Positions 37,611 to 45,554 of a stretch of 64,000 nucleotides of DNA are shown here, piece after piece. The notes below the pieces were generated by a model, which had not been told where the DNA came from, did not search any database, and was given only the letters and a program-made list of their open reading frames with translations. The stretch covers positions 5,584 to 69,583 of the forward strand of contig DATLLJ010000136.1 in NCBI GenBank assembly GCA_035537875.1. The letters run 5' to 3'. A program made the position numbers and the translations under genes. How positions within the stretch are numbered: position 1 is the stretch's first letter; each line of letters starts with the position of its first letter. This DNA is from DATLLJ01 sp035537875. GTDB taxonomy: Bacteria > Acidobacteriota > Vicinamibacteria > Vicinamibacterales > CAVVIG01.

Positions 37611-39596
37611 ATGAGGCTTGCGCTCTCCGCCCCCCTCGTGTGTCTGGTCTGCATATCGGTGCCTGCGGGGGCCGCCGCACAGGCGGCGGGCGCCCGGGCG
37701 CCTCAACAGCCGGCTCCCGCCAGCAATGTTGCTCAGGCGTACGAGCAGTTCCTGCTCGGTCACCACCTCGAGGAGCAGGATGACATCGCGGGCGCGATTG
37801 CCGCGTACCAGAGGGCGAGCGATCTCGATCCGTCAGCCGCGGAGATTCCCGCTGAGCTCGCTGCGCTGTACCTCCGCCGCGATCGTCTGGACGAAGCTGT
37901 CAGCAGCGCAGAGCGCGCGCTGAAGATCGATGCCGCGAATCGCGAAGCACACCGTGTGCTCGGGATGATTGCCGCAGTGAGAGCCGACGGGCGGCGGCTG
38001 CCGCAGGGCGTCGCGGACGAAAACATGAAAAGCGCGATCGATCATCTCGAACGGGCAGTCGCCGACCCCGTCGGCGAAGCGGACCCGAACGCGCGGGGGA
38101 CGCTGGCGCGCCTGTACCTCCGCTCGAACGAGTTCGAGAAGGCGATTCCGGTGCTCGTCGATCTCGTGCGCCAGCAACCGGCCTGGGCCGAGGGCCCGCG
38201 GCTTCTGGCCCAGGCATACGCGGGCGCCGGTCGGACCGCCGAGGCGATCGAACTGCTGGACCAGCAGGCATCCGAGGATCCAAGCCTGCTGCCGACGCTG
38301 GCTGATTTCTACGAGCGGCAGCGCCGGTGGTCCGACGCCGCCAACGCTTACGCGCGCGCGCTCAATGTGGCGCCGCGCAACACCGATCTGAAGATTCGCT
38401 ACGCCCAGGCGCTGCTCAACGTCGGCGGACGCGACGATCTGACCAAAGCGCGCGATGCGCTCAACGAGCTGGTGTCGACCCGCAACGATGCGCGCGCACT
38501 GTACATGCTCTCGCAGGCGAACCGGCGCCTTGGTGACGTGCCGGCCGCTGAAGCTGCCGCCCGTCGTCTGATCAGCGTTCAGGACTCGAGTCCCTGGGGC
38601 TACTATGCGCTGGCGCTCGCCCTCGAGACCACCCACCAGCATCAGGAGGTGATCGATGCGCTGACGCCTGCGGTGGCGAAGTTCCGTGGGCTGTCAGGCG
38701 ATCGCTCGCTGGAGCTTGGGATGCTCCTGCCGCATCTGGGCTTCGCGCATCAGGAGCTGGGTGAGTACGACAAGGCGCTCGCGGTGTTCGACGAGGCGTA
38801 TCGCCTCTCCCCGAAGGACCCGTCCATCGCCGGTTATCTGATCGGCGCGAACATCGCCGCCAAGAAGTACACCACCGCCATCGAGCTCGCGAAGAAAGTT
38901 CGCGCGAACAACCAGAACGATCTGGCGCTGGCGCGGCTCGAAGCCCAGGCGCTCCAGCACGACGGCAAATCCGCTCAGGGCATCGCGCTGATGGAAGAGC
39001 TGCTCGGAACGAACGGCGACAACCCCGCCGCCTATGTGGCGCTCGCCCAGGTCTATGCCGACGCATCCCGCCACCCGCAGGCCGTCAAGCTGCTGCAGGA
39101 CGCTCAGGCCAAATTCCCCTCTTCCACCTCGATCGTCTTCGAGCTCGGCGCGACCCTGGAGAAGCAGAAGAATTACGTGGAGGCCGAAGCGGCATTCAAA
39201 CAGGTGCTCGTGATCGAGCCCGACAACGCGGCCGCGCTCAACTACATCGGCTACATGCTCGCCGAGCGCGGCGAGCGACTGGACGAGTCGGTAGAGTACC
39301 TGAAGAAGGCGCTCGAGATGGAGCCGGACAACGGCTCGTTTCTCGACAGCATCGGGTGGGCCTATTTCAAGGCCGGCAAACTCGATCTGGCCGAAGAGAA
39401 CCTGAAGCGCGCGGCCGATCAGATGAGGGTCAATTCGGTCGTCCAGGAACACTACGGTCAGGTGTTGTTCAGGATGGGCCGTTTCGAAGACGCCATCGCG
39501 GCGTGGAATCGCGCGCTCGCCGGAGACGGCGCGTCGATCGACCGCGAAGACATCGACAGGCGCATCCGGGAAGCCAGGCAACGACTGAAGAAATGA
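37611..39596 (+). CDS. Exported TPR-repeat protein
   Basis: A 661-residue protein with a signal peptide (about 1-24) and TPR motifs through the rest of its length (AIAAYQRASDLDPSAAEIPAE, AFKQVLVIEPDNAAALNYIGYMLAERG, YLKKALEMEPDNGSFLDSIGWAYFKAG, each described by key ends). Such proteins act as periplasmic or surface scaffolds. There is no recognisable lipobox. It is followed after 10 bases by a lipoprotein gene, then ispE; a similar TPR-LolB-IspE order occurs in other bacteria, so it may assist outer-membrane lipoprotein traffic (inference). The ATG at 37611 immediately precedes the signal peptide. Confidence 0.85.
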   Translation: MRLALSAPLVCLVCISVPAGAAAQAAGARAPQQPAPASNVAQAYEQFLLGHHLEEQDDIAGAIAAYQRASDLDPSAAEIPAELAALYLRRDRLDEAVSSAERALKIDAANREAHRVLGMIAAVRADGRRLPQGVADENMKSAIDHLERAVADPVGEADPNARGTLARLYLRSNEFEKAIPVLVDLVRQQPAWAEGPRLLAQAYAGAGRTAEAIELLDQQASEDPSLLPTLADFYERQRRWSDAANAYARALNVAPRNTDLKIRYAQALLNVGGRDDLTKARDALNELVSTRNDARALYMLSQANRRLGDVPAAEAAARRLISVQDSSPWGYYALALALETTHQHQEVIDALTPAVAKFRGLSGDRSLELGMLLPHLGFAHQELGEYDKALAVFDEAYRLSPKDPSIAGYLIGANIAAKKYTTAIELAKKVRANNQNDLALARLEAQALQHDGKSAQGIALMEELLGTNGDNPAAYVALAQVYADASRHPQAVKLLQDAQAKFPSSTSIVFELGATLEKQKNYVEAEAAFKQVLVIEPDNAAALNYIGYMLAERGERLDESVEYLKKALEMEPDNGSFLDSIGWAYFKAGKLDLAEENLKRAADQMRVNSVVQEHYGQVLFRMGRFEDAIAAWNRALAGDGASIDREDIDRRIREARQRLKK

Positions 39597-39606
39597 CGCG
39601 GGCGCG

Positions 39607-40446
39607 GTGGCCGCATTGAAGGTCACGAACCTCGCGACTCTCACGCTGCTCGCCACCCTTACCGCGGCGTGCCGACCTTCCCTCATGACGCTCCCCTCTG
39701 GCGCCGCCACTCCGGTCGCTCCGGCGGCAGCCGCCGCCGCGCTGGCCCAGGCGACGTCCGGATGCGCCGCCGTCCGAACGCTCACGGCGGAACTGGCGGT
39801 CAACGGATCGGCCGGCGAGCGCCGCCTCCGCGGACGGCTGCTTGGAGGGGTTGCAGCGCCGTCATCGGTACGGCTGGAAGCCCTGGCGCCATTTGGACAA
39901 CCGATCTTCATCTTCGTCGCGATGGACGATCAGGCCACTCTGCTGTTGCCGCGAGACGAGCGTGTGCTTCAGGGCGGACGCCCGGATGCCGTTCTCGAGG
40001 CCGTTGCCGGCGTGCCGCTCGCCGCGAGCGATCTCGAGACGACCCTGACGGGGTGCGCTCCTCCGGATGCCTCGGCTGCTTCCGACGCCAGACAGTTCGG
40101 CGATACGTGGATCGTGATCGGCTGGCCAGGCGGCGAGCTGTACCTCCGGCGCAACCCGCCGAGCGGATCGTGGGAGCTCGTGGCCGCGACGCGGACCGCT
40201 TCGGCGGGACGATGGCGCGCTGAGTACACCGACCGGCAAGCCGAGGTGCCGCGCTCGATCCGGGTGACGAGCATCGATGACGAGGGCAATACCGGGAAGA
40301 CCTTCGATCTGCGCCTTACTCTCTCACAGGTGGAGATCAACACGCCGCTCGCGCCAGAGGCCTTCACAGTCCGGGTTCCCGCCGCAGCGACACCCATCTC
40401 GCTCGACGAGCTTCGCGCTTCGGGCCCGCTGGCGCCGCCGCGGTGA
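39607..40446 (+). CDS. Outer-membrane lipoprotein, LolB-like
   Basis: A 279-residue predicted lipoprotein. The signal peptide ends in LTAAC, so Cys22 would be lipidated. The mature part has a pattern of long beta strands (ERRLRGRLLGGVAAPSSVRLEAL, IFIFVAMDDQATLLLPRD; KTFDLRLTLSQVEINTPL) like the half-barrel of LolA/LolB. Since LolB is classically encoded next to ispE, I infer an acidobacterial LolB analogue, not proven. The start is GTG at 39607, ten bases after the TPR gene. Its stop overlaps the GTG of ispE. Confidence 0.65.
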   Translation: MAALKVTNLATLTLLATLTAACRPSLMTLPSGAATPVAPAAAAAALAQATSGCAAVRTLTAELAVNGSAGERRLRGRLLGGVAAPSSVRLEALAPFGQPIFIFVAMDDQATLLLPRDERVLQGGRPDAVLEAVAGVPLAASDLETTLTGCAPPDASAASDARQFGDTWIVIGWPGGELYLRRNPPSGSWELVAATRTASAGRWRAEYTDRQAEVPRSIRVTSIDDEGNTGKTFDLRLTLSQVEINTPLAPEAFTVRVPAAATPISLDELRASGPLAPPR

Positions 40447-41402
40447 GCTGGCCGCCAGTGACACCGATGAAGATCCATGCTCCTGCGAAGATCAACCTGT
40501 CGCTTCGCGTGGTTGGCGTGCGCCCGGACGGCTACCACGAGCTGCGAACGATCTTCCAGTCGATTGCTCTCCACGATACCTTGACGATTCGTCGTCGGCC
40601 GGGACCGTTTGCGCTTTCGTGCGATGACCCGACGTGTCCCGTAGACGAGAGGAACCTCGTCTGGAGGGCAGCCGAGCAGGTGTGGCACGCCGCCCGCCGC
40701 AAGGGCCCGCCCCGCGATGTCGAAATCGCGCTCGTCAAACGCATCCCGACCCAGGCTGGCCTCGGCGGCGGCAGCAGCGACGCCGCAGCGGCGCTCCGCG
40801 CGCTGGCTGCACTCTGGGGCGTCAGCGTCACCCGATGGCGCGACTTGGCCGCGTCGCTCGGCGCCGACGTGCCGTACTTCCTCGAAGGTGGAACGGCGCT
40901 CGGTCTCGATCGTGGCGATCTGCTTCTTCCTCTTGCGGAGCCGCCGGCCGCGTGGGTGACGGTTGCTCTGCCGGATTTTGGCGTCAGCACGGCAGAGGCG
41001 TTTGCCTGGTGGGACGAGCGCGGGGGCGACAACGTGAAGAGCGCGTCCCCGGTCCGCCGTGGGTCGGCGCCGTCTCGGTCGGGGCCGGGCGCCGAGCTCG
41101 GCAACGACCTTCAAGAGCCGGTGGCGGCGCGCCACCCGCAGATTTCACGAATCGCCACCGCGCTCGGTCGAGCCGGAGCCTTCCACGCGGCGATGTCGGG
41201 CAGTGGCTCGGCCGTGTTCGGGCTGTTCGATCGTCGCGCGATGGCCTTGAGCGCGGCCAGGCTGCTCGAGCGCGGGGGGCGGACGCCGCTGCGGACGCTC
41301 GTCACCCGTACACTCAATCGCGCGGCCTATCAACGACTTGCGGGGATTGCGCGGCATCGTATACACTTACCGTTCGCACCACGAAGTCAGGGCCACTCCT
41401 AA
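40443..41402 (+). CDS. ispE: 4-diphosphocytidyl-2-C-methyl-D-erythritol kinase
   Basis: GHMP kinase of the MEP isoprenoid pathway. It has the N-terminal IHAPAKINLSLRVVGVRPDG with the catalytic Lys, the ATP loop PTQAGLGGGSSDAAAAL, and AAMSGSGSAVFGLF near the end, which is the third GHMP motif. A GTG at 40443 overlaps the lipoprotein stop (GTGA) and suggests coupling; the ATG at 40467 matches the usual family start and is equally possible. The fused ispD-ispF gene lies about 9 kb downstream. The last 30 residues are basic and not conserved. Confidence 0.95.
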   Translation: MSWPPVTPMKIHAPAKINLSLRVVGVRPDGYHELRTIFQSIALHDTLTIRRRPGPFALSCDDPTCPVDERNLVWRAAEQVWHAARRKGPPRDVEIALVKRIPTQAGLGGGSSDAAAALRALAALWGVSVTRWRDLAASLGADVPYFLEGGTALGLDRGDLLLPLAEPPAAWVTVALPDFGVSTAEAFAWWDERGGDNVKSASPVRRGSAPSRSGPGAELGNDLQEPVAARHPQISRIATALGRAGAFHAAMSGSGSAVFGLFDRRAMALSAARLLERGGRTPLRTLVTRTLNRAAYQRLAGIARHRIHLPFAPRSQGHS

Positions 41403-41474
41403 GGTCTGCTTCTTCACAAATTGCCGACAGAAGTTCGAGCACCCGATGGGAGGCCATCGCGCGGGGGGACGGGG

Positions 41475-41549
41475 TGGGGCGTGGCCAAGCGGTAAGGCGC
41501 GGGACTTTGGATCCCGTATTCGAAGGTTCGAATCCTTCCGCCCCAGCCA
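41475..41549 (+). tRNA. tRNA-Gln (TTG)
   Basis: A complete cloverleaf with CCA encoded. The acceptor pairs TGGGGCG with CGCCCCA, the anticodon stem is CGGGA/TCCCG with loop CTTTGGA (anticodon TTG), and the T arm is GAAGG-TTCGAAT-CCTTC. It sits 72 bases after ispE and 17 bases before prs, so it is probably cut from a shared transcript. Confidence 0.97.
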
Positions 41550-41566
41550 AATGGGAGAGGCTGTAG

Positions 41567-42550
41567 GTGGTCATAGGTGATCCGTTCGTGGCAACGGGAT
41601 TCGGCGAGCTGAAAGTCTTCTCGGGGAGCGCGCATCCGAAGCTGACGGACGAAGTCGCCGAGTTCCTCGGCGTTCAGCCCGGTCAGGCACGGCTGCGTCG
41701 GTTTCCGGACACGGAAGTCTCGTTCCAGATCGACGAGAACATTCGTGGCTCCGATGTGTTCATCGTGCAGCCCACCTGTGCCAACGGCACAGGGTCCGTG
41801 AACGATCACATCGTCGAGCTCTTGATCATGATCGACGCGTTTCGACGGTCGTCGGCGGCCCGCATCACCGCCGTGCTGCCCTATTACGGCTACGCGCGGC
41901 AGGACCGGAAAGACAAGCCGCGAGTGCCGATTTCGGCCAAGCTGGTGGCCAATATCCTCAGCGCTGCCGGGACGAACCGCGTGCTGACGATGGACTTGCA
42001 CAAGGCGCAGATCCAGGGGTTCTTCGACATTCCGGTCGACCATCTGTTCGCGGCGCCGGTGATTATCGATTACCTGACGCGTCTGGATTCGCCGAACCTC
42101 ACGATGGTTTCGCCGGACGCCGGGGGCGCCGAACGGGCGCGCGCGTACGCGAAGCGGCTCGATGCCGAGCTGGCCATCATCGACAAGCGGCGGAGCGACG
42201 ATGGGACGACGGAAGTGATGAACGTGATTGGCGACGTGGCGGGCCGGACCTGCATTATTCAGGACGACATTGTCGACACCGCGGGCACCATTACGAAGGC
42301 GGCGACTGCTCTGAAGGCCAAAGGCGCCGCGCAGGTGCTCGCGTGCGCCGTGCACGGCGTGCTGTCGGGCCCCGCGATCGAGCGAATCGAAAAGTCGCCG
42401 ATCGACCGGATGATCGTGACCAACACGATTCCCCTGAAGGCGGCCGGCCAGGCGTGCAGCAAGATCGTCGTGCTTTCGATCGCACGACTGCTGGGTCAGG
42501 CGATCAAGAGCATTCACGAGGAGACGTCGGTCTCGTCGCTGTTCGTGTAG
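41567..42550 (+). CDS. prs: Ribose-phosphate pyrophosphokinase
   Basis: Makes PRPP from ribose 5-phosphate and ATP, the precursor for nucleotides, His and Trp. It is 327 residues with RRFPDTEVSFQIDENIRG, LPYYGYARQDRKDK (ATP-binding flexible region), MDLHKAQIQGFFDIPVDH and the PRPP loop IIQDDIVDTAGT. The GTG at 41567 follows GGGAGAGG at 6 bases. The N-terminus is about ten residues longer than in most homologues. The order ispE, tRNA-Gln, prs, rplY, pth is widely conserved. A heptamer hairpin separates it from rplY. Confidence 0.96.
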   Translation: MVIGDPFVATGFGELKVFSGSAHPKLTDEVAEFLGVQPGQARLRRFPDTEVSFQIDENIRGSDVFIVQPTCANGTGSVNDHIVELLIMIDAFRRSSAARITAVLPYYGYARQDRKDKPRVPISAKLVANILSAAGTNRVLTMDLHKAQIQGFFDIPVDHLFAAPVIIDYLTRLDSPNLTMVSPDAGGAERARAYAKRLDAELAIIDKRRSDDGTTEVMNVIGDVAGRTCIIQDDIVDTAGTITKAATALKAKGAAQVLACAVHGVLSGPAIERIEKSPIDRMIVTNTIPLKAAGQACSKIVVLSIARLLGQAIKSIHEETSVSSLFV

Positions 42551-42561
42551 GGGATAGAGAC

Positions 42562-42605
42562 TAGAGGCTGGGGGTTAGAGGTTAGTCCCTAACCTCCAGC
42601 CTCTA
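42562..42605. repeat. GAGGCTG-heptamer inverted repeat (hairpin)
   Basis: Between prs and rplY. The left arm 42562-42578 (TAGAGGCTGGGGGTTAG) and right arm 42589-42605 (CTAACCTCCAGCCTCTA) form a 17-base helix with one G-U pair and a 10-base loop. The heptamer units GAGACTA, GAGGCTG, GGGGTTA, GAGGTTA run from 42557. The rplY ribosome site (AAGAGGAAAAG) is free, just after it. There is no T-run, so it is not a standard terminator. Confidence 0.85.
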
Positions 42606-42622
42606 CATCGTAAGAGGAAAAG

Positions 42623-43324
42623 ATGGAAGCGATACTCGAAGCAACGTCGCGAGACTCGTTCGGCAAGAACGAAGCGCGAAGAACGCGCCGCGAGGGCAAG
42701 GTTCCGGCCGTGGTGTACGGTTCCCGTTCCGACGGGGCCAAGAGCGAGGCGACTCCGATCTCGGTCAACCCGCGTGAGCTCTTGAAGATCCTGCATTCAG
42801 AGTCTGGCGCCAACACCCTGATCTCGCTCAAGCTCGTCGGCGGCGACGCGCGTGTCCTGATCAAAGAGTACCAGCTCGATCCGGTCACGCACGCGCTGCT
42901 GCACGCCGACTTCTACCGCGTGCGCATGGATCAGACGCTTCACGTGACGATCCCGGTCCTCGTCAAGGGCGAGGCGAAAGGCGTCAAGCAGCAAGGCGGC
43001 ATCCTGGAGTTCGTCCGGCGCGAGATCGAGATCGAAGTGCTCCCCGGCGACATCCCCGAGCACATCGAGGTAGACGTCAGCGAGCTGATGCTCCATCAGG
43101 GCGTTCGCGTTCGCGATATCGCGACCGACGCGAAGTGGAAGTCGGTCAGCGACCCGGAAATGATGCTGGTGCACGTCATCCTGCCGAAGGCCGAGGAGGC
43201 GCCGCCGACGCCTGAGGCGACGGCAGCCGCGGCCACGGCGACTCCGGCCGAGCCCGAAGTCATCAAGAAGGGCAAGAAGGAAGAGGAAGGGGAAGAGAAA
43301 GAGAAAGAGGAGAAGAAGAAGTAG
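42623..43324 (+). CDS. rplY: 50S ribosomal protein L25 (CTC form)
   Basis: A 233-residue general stress protein CTC/L25 that binds 5S rRNA. The N-terminal L25 domain starts EAILEATSRDSFGKNEARR and has EGKVPAVVYG; the C-terminal beta domain has HADFYRVRMDQTLHVTIPV and RREIEIEVLPGDIPEHIEVD. A long Ala/Pro then Lys/Glu tail (about residues 195-233) is low-complexity and probably disordered. pth follows after 58 bases, as in many bacteria. Confidence 0.95.
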   Translation: MEAILEATSRDSFGKNEARRTRREGKVPAVVYGSRSDGAKSEATPISVNPRELLKILHSESGANTLISLKLVGGDARVLIKEYQLDPVTHALLHADFYRVRMDQTLHVTIPVLVKGEAKGVKQQGGILEFVRREIEIEVLPGDIPEHIEVDVSELMLHQGVRVRDIATDAKWKSVSDPEMMLVHVILPKAEEAPPTPEATAAAATATPAEPEVIKKGKKEEEGEEKEKEEKKK

Positions 43325-43382
43325 CCGAGCCCAGCTCCCGACTGGCGATTGCGGTGTGCGTGCCGAGGGGGCAAGAGACGCG

Positions 43383-43997
43383 ATGAAGGCGATAGTTGGA
43401 CTGGGCAATCCCGGCGCGAAGTATCGGGGCACCCGGCACAACATCGGGTTTGCCGTCATCGACGAGTTGGCACGGCGGGCCGGAATCGAGTTCGAGTCTG
43501 CGCCCGTTGACGCGCTGATCGCCAGATGGCGGCGCGGACCGGGCCGCGGAGACGCGGTCTCGGATGCGACACGGACCGGGGACGTCCTGCTGGCCAAGCC
43601 GATGACGTTCATGAACGAGAGCGGTCAGGCCGTCGGCGCCTTGACGAGGTACTTCAAGGTCGGGCCTGACAACCTGCTGGTCGTCGTCGATGACGCGCAA
43701 CTGCCGCTCGGCCGGCTGCGCGTTCGGACGCGCGGGTCGGCAGGCGGGCACAACGGGCTCAAGTCGGTGATTGCCCATCTCGGCGAGGATTTTGCGCGGC
43801 TGCGAATCGGCGTGGGCCGGGGCGACAGTCGCCGCGATCTTGCCGACCACGTGCTGGCGCGGTTCGAGAGCGACGAAGCGGACGAGGCCGGGCGCATGAC
43901 GACGCGCGCGGCTGATGCCGTGGAGATGTACACCACGGCCGGGATCACCGCCGTGATGAACGCATACAACGGTGGTGATCCAGCAACAACTGAATAG
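43383..43997 (+). CDS. pth: Peptidyl-tRNA hydrolase
   Basis: Releases tRNA from peptidyl-tRNAs that drop off the ribosome. It is 204 residues with KAIVGLGNPGAKYRGTRHNIGF carrying catalytic Asn9 and His19 (motif given by its ends), PMTFMNESGQAV, VVVDDAQLPLGRLRVR with the catalytic-site Asp, and GSAGGHNGLKS. The ATG at 43383 gives the standard start; an earlier in-frame GTG region at 43356 adds nine atypical residues. An 81-base gap with a small hairpin precedes rpsF. Confidence 0.96.
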   Translation: MKAIVGLGNPGAKYRGTRHNIGFAVIDELARRAGIEFESAPVDALIARWRRGPGRGDAVSDATRTGDVLLAKPMTFMNESGQAVGALTRYFKVGPDNLLVVVDDAQLPLGRLRVRTRGSAGGHNGLKSVIAHLGEDFARLRIGVGRGDSRRDLADHVLARFESDEADEAGRMTTRAADAVEMYTTAGITAVMNAYNGGDPATTE

Positions 43998-44025
43998 CCC
44001 GGCGGGTGTCGTCGGGCGCAACCTT

Positions 44026-44041
44026 GCCACCGATAGGTGGC
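44026..44041 (+). promoter_or_regulatory. Hairpin in rpsF leader, possible S6:S18 site
   Basis: GCCACC and GGTGGC form a perfect 6-bp stem with a GATA loop, 38 bases before the rpsF ATG, and are followed by CGCCGGCG. In many bacteria the S6:S18 complex represses its own mRNA through a leader hairpin at this position. I cannot confirm the diagnostic bulge by eye, so this is only a candidate. Confidence 0.3.
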
Positions 44042-44078
44042 CGCCGGCGAATGTTCGTTGGCGTCCTGAAGGAGCACT

Positions 44079-44531
44079 ATGGCAGATCGACAGTACGAAC
44101 TCGTCTACATCCTTCCCGCGGAAACCACCGAGCAGCAGGCTACCGACATCCACGGGCAGGTCGAAAGCATCGTCTCGCGCATGAACGGCCAGGTCGAGAA
44201 GAGCGAGAACTGGGGCCGCCGGCGCCTCGCGTACGAGATTGCCCATCAGAAGGAAGGCGTCTACGTCCTCGAGGTGATCAACGGGTCGGGCGATCTGATG
44301 AAGGAACTGGATCGCCGGCTGCGCGTGATGGATCAGATCATCCGCCACATGATCGTGCGGGTCGACGAAGAAAAGAACGTGGTCGAGCGCACGAGGACCA
44401 AACGACAGACCGAGTCGGAACGACGTCGCGTCAAGCGTGGTCTGCCGCCTCAGCGGCAGCCAGGCGAAGGCCGGCCCTCGGCCGATCTCGATGACGTCGA
44501 CGATGACCGGTTCGACATGGTGGAGGGTTAA
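44079..44531 (+). CDS. rpsF: 30S ribosomal protein S6
   Basis: Part of the platform of the small subunit, where it pairs with S18. The 150 residues contain the S6 ferredoxin-like fold (QYELVYILPAETTEQQATDI, NWGRRRLAYEIAHQKEGVYV, ELDRRLRVMDQIIRHMIVRVDE by ends) and an extra C-terminal tail of about 50 residues that is first basic and then acidic (DLDDVDDDRFDMVEG). It follows GAAGGAG at good spacing; the rpsR ATG follows its stop with no gap. Confidence 0.96.
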   Translation: MADRQYELVYILPAETTEQQATDIHGQVESIVSRMNGQVEKSENWGRRRLAYEIAHQKEGVYVLEVINGSGDLMKELDRRLRVMDQIIRHMIVRVDEEKNVVERTRTKRQTESERRRVKRGLPPQRQPGEGRPSADLDDVDDDRFDMVEG

Positions 44532-44834
44532 ATGGCATTCGGACAAGGACGTTCGGGCGGCGGGCGGGGCCGGGGAGGCGACAAGAAAGCTGGCGACAAG
44601 GCGCAGGGCCAGCGCCGCACGTTGTTCCGTCGGCGCAAGGTTTGCAAGTTCTGCGCGGACAAGATCGATGACATCAACTACAAGGATGTGAAGCTGCTGG
44701 GACCGTTCGTGCCCGAGCGCGGCAAGATTCTGCCGCGCCGGATTTCCGGTACCTGCGCGATGCACCAGCGGAAACTGCAGACCGCCATCAAGCGTGCCCG
44801 GCAGATCGCGCTCATCCCTTATGTGACGGACTGA
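44532..44834 (+). CDS. rpsR: 30S ribosomal protein S18
   Basis: A 100-residue S18 with a Gly/Arg/Lys-rich N-terminal extension of about 25 residues. The core contains KVCKFCADKIDDINYKDVKL and RISGTCAMHQRKLQTAIKRAR; the Cys set (CxxC plus a later Cys and His) marks the zinc-binding version of S18. It lies in the classic rpsF-rpsR-rplI order. A perfect 20-bp hairpin sits between it and rplI. Confidence 0.96.
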   Translation: MAFGQGRSGGGRGRGGDKKAGDKAQGQRRTLFRRRKVCKFCADKIDDINYKDVKLLGPFVPERGKILPRRISGTCAMHQRKLQTAIKRARQIALIPYVTD

Positions 44835-44841
44835 GCACACA

Positions 44842-44908
44842 CAGAATTGCAGGATTGCAGAATTGCAGGATTGCAGGAAGTGGAAGTCCTTCCTGCAATC
44901 CTGCAATT
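44842..44908. repeat. ATTGCAGG-octamer inverted repeat (perfect 20-bp hairpin)
   Basis: Between rpsR and rplI. Four octamer-like units (44842-44880) are followed by the reverse arm. Positions 44861-44880 and 44889-44908 are perfectly complementary over 20 bases with an 8-base loop. The right arm ends five bases before the GAGG that serves as the rplI ribosome site. The same unit occurs at 30.9 kb and 50.2 kb. Confidence 0.9.
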
Positions 44909-44921
44909 GATTGAGGTTGAA

Positions 44922-45383
44922 ATGGAAGTGATTCTGAGAGAGCACGTGGACAACCTCGGCCGGCGCGGCGAGATTGTGAAAGTCGCCGACGGCTACGCGC
45001 GGAACTACCTCCTGCCGCGAAAATTGGCGCTGCTGGCGACGGAGGGCAACAAGCAGCAGATCGAGCGCGAGCGCGCCAAGTTCGACGCGCGCGAGGCCGA
45101 GGAAAGGAAGGTCGCCGACGCGCTGGCTGCCCGGTTCGAGAGCGTGGAAATCCAGATCGTGCGGAAAGTCGGCGAAACCGACGTCCTCTACGGGTCGGTC
45201 ACGAGCGCCGACGTGGCCGAGGCGCTGGCGGCGAAAGGCTTCGACGTCGACAGGCGGAAGCTGCACCTGCCGGAGCCGATCAAGAAGCTCGGCGACTACC
45301 AGGTGCCGCTGCGTCTGCACCGCGATGTCACGGTTCCGGTCAAGGTCAAGGTTGCATCAGAGGGCGAACAGCCGAAGAAGTGA
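44922..45383 (+). CDS. rplI: 50S ribosomal protein L9
   Basis: A 153-residue two-domain L9. The N-terminal domain is MEVILREHVDNLGRRGEIV followed by VADGYARNYLLPRKLA; a long connecting helix (QIERERAKFDAREAEERKVADAL by ends) leads to the C-terminal RNA-binding domain with GETDVLYGSVTSADVAEAL. The start is the ATG at 44922, preceded by TTGAGG. An upstream open frame reads through the repeat and adds nonsense residues, so it is not used. Confidence 0.96.
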   Translation: MEVILREHVDNLGRRGEIVKVADGYARNYLLPRKLALLATEGNKQQIERERAKFDAREAEERKVADALAARFESVEIQIVRKVGETDVLYGSVTSADVAEALAAKGFDVDRRKLHLPEPIKKLGDYQVPLRLHRDVTVPVKVKVASEGEQPKK

Positions 45384-45447
45384 TCGCGCACGCGGCAAGG
45401 CTTGGGGCTTCGAGGACGCCGCGGAATATTCTCGAGCCCTGAGCCGT

Positions 45448-45512
45448 GTCTTAGGTCTTAGGTCTTAAGTCTTAAGTCTTAAGTCTTAAGTCTTTTAAGT
45501 CTTAAGTCTTGA
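45448..45512. repeat. GTCTTAA-heptamer tandem array
   Basis: Nine tandem units between rplI and dnaB: two GTCTTAG, four GTCTTAA, one expanded GTCTTTTAA, then GTCTTAA and GTCTTGA. CTTAAG is self-complementary, so the array can also fold on itself. The identical units look recently expanded by slippage. The dnaB start lies 42 bases later. Confidence 0.9.
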
Positions 45513-45554
45513 GCGCCTCTCTGCTACACTGTCGCCTTCCCGCCCTGACAACCG

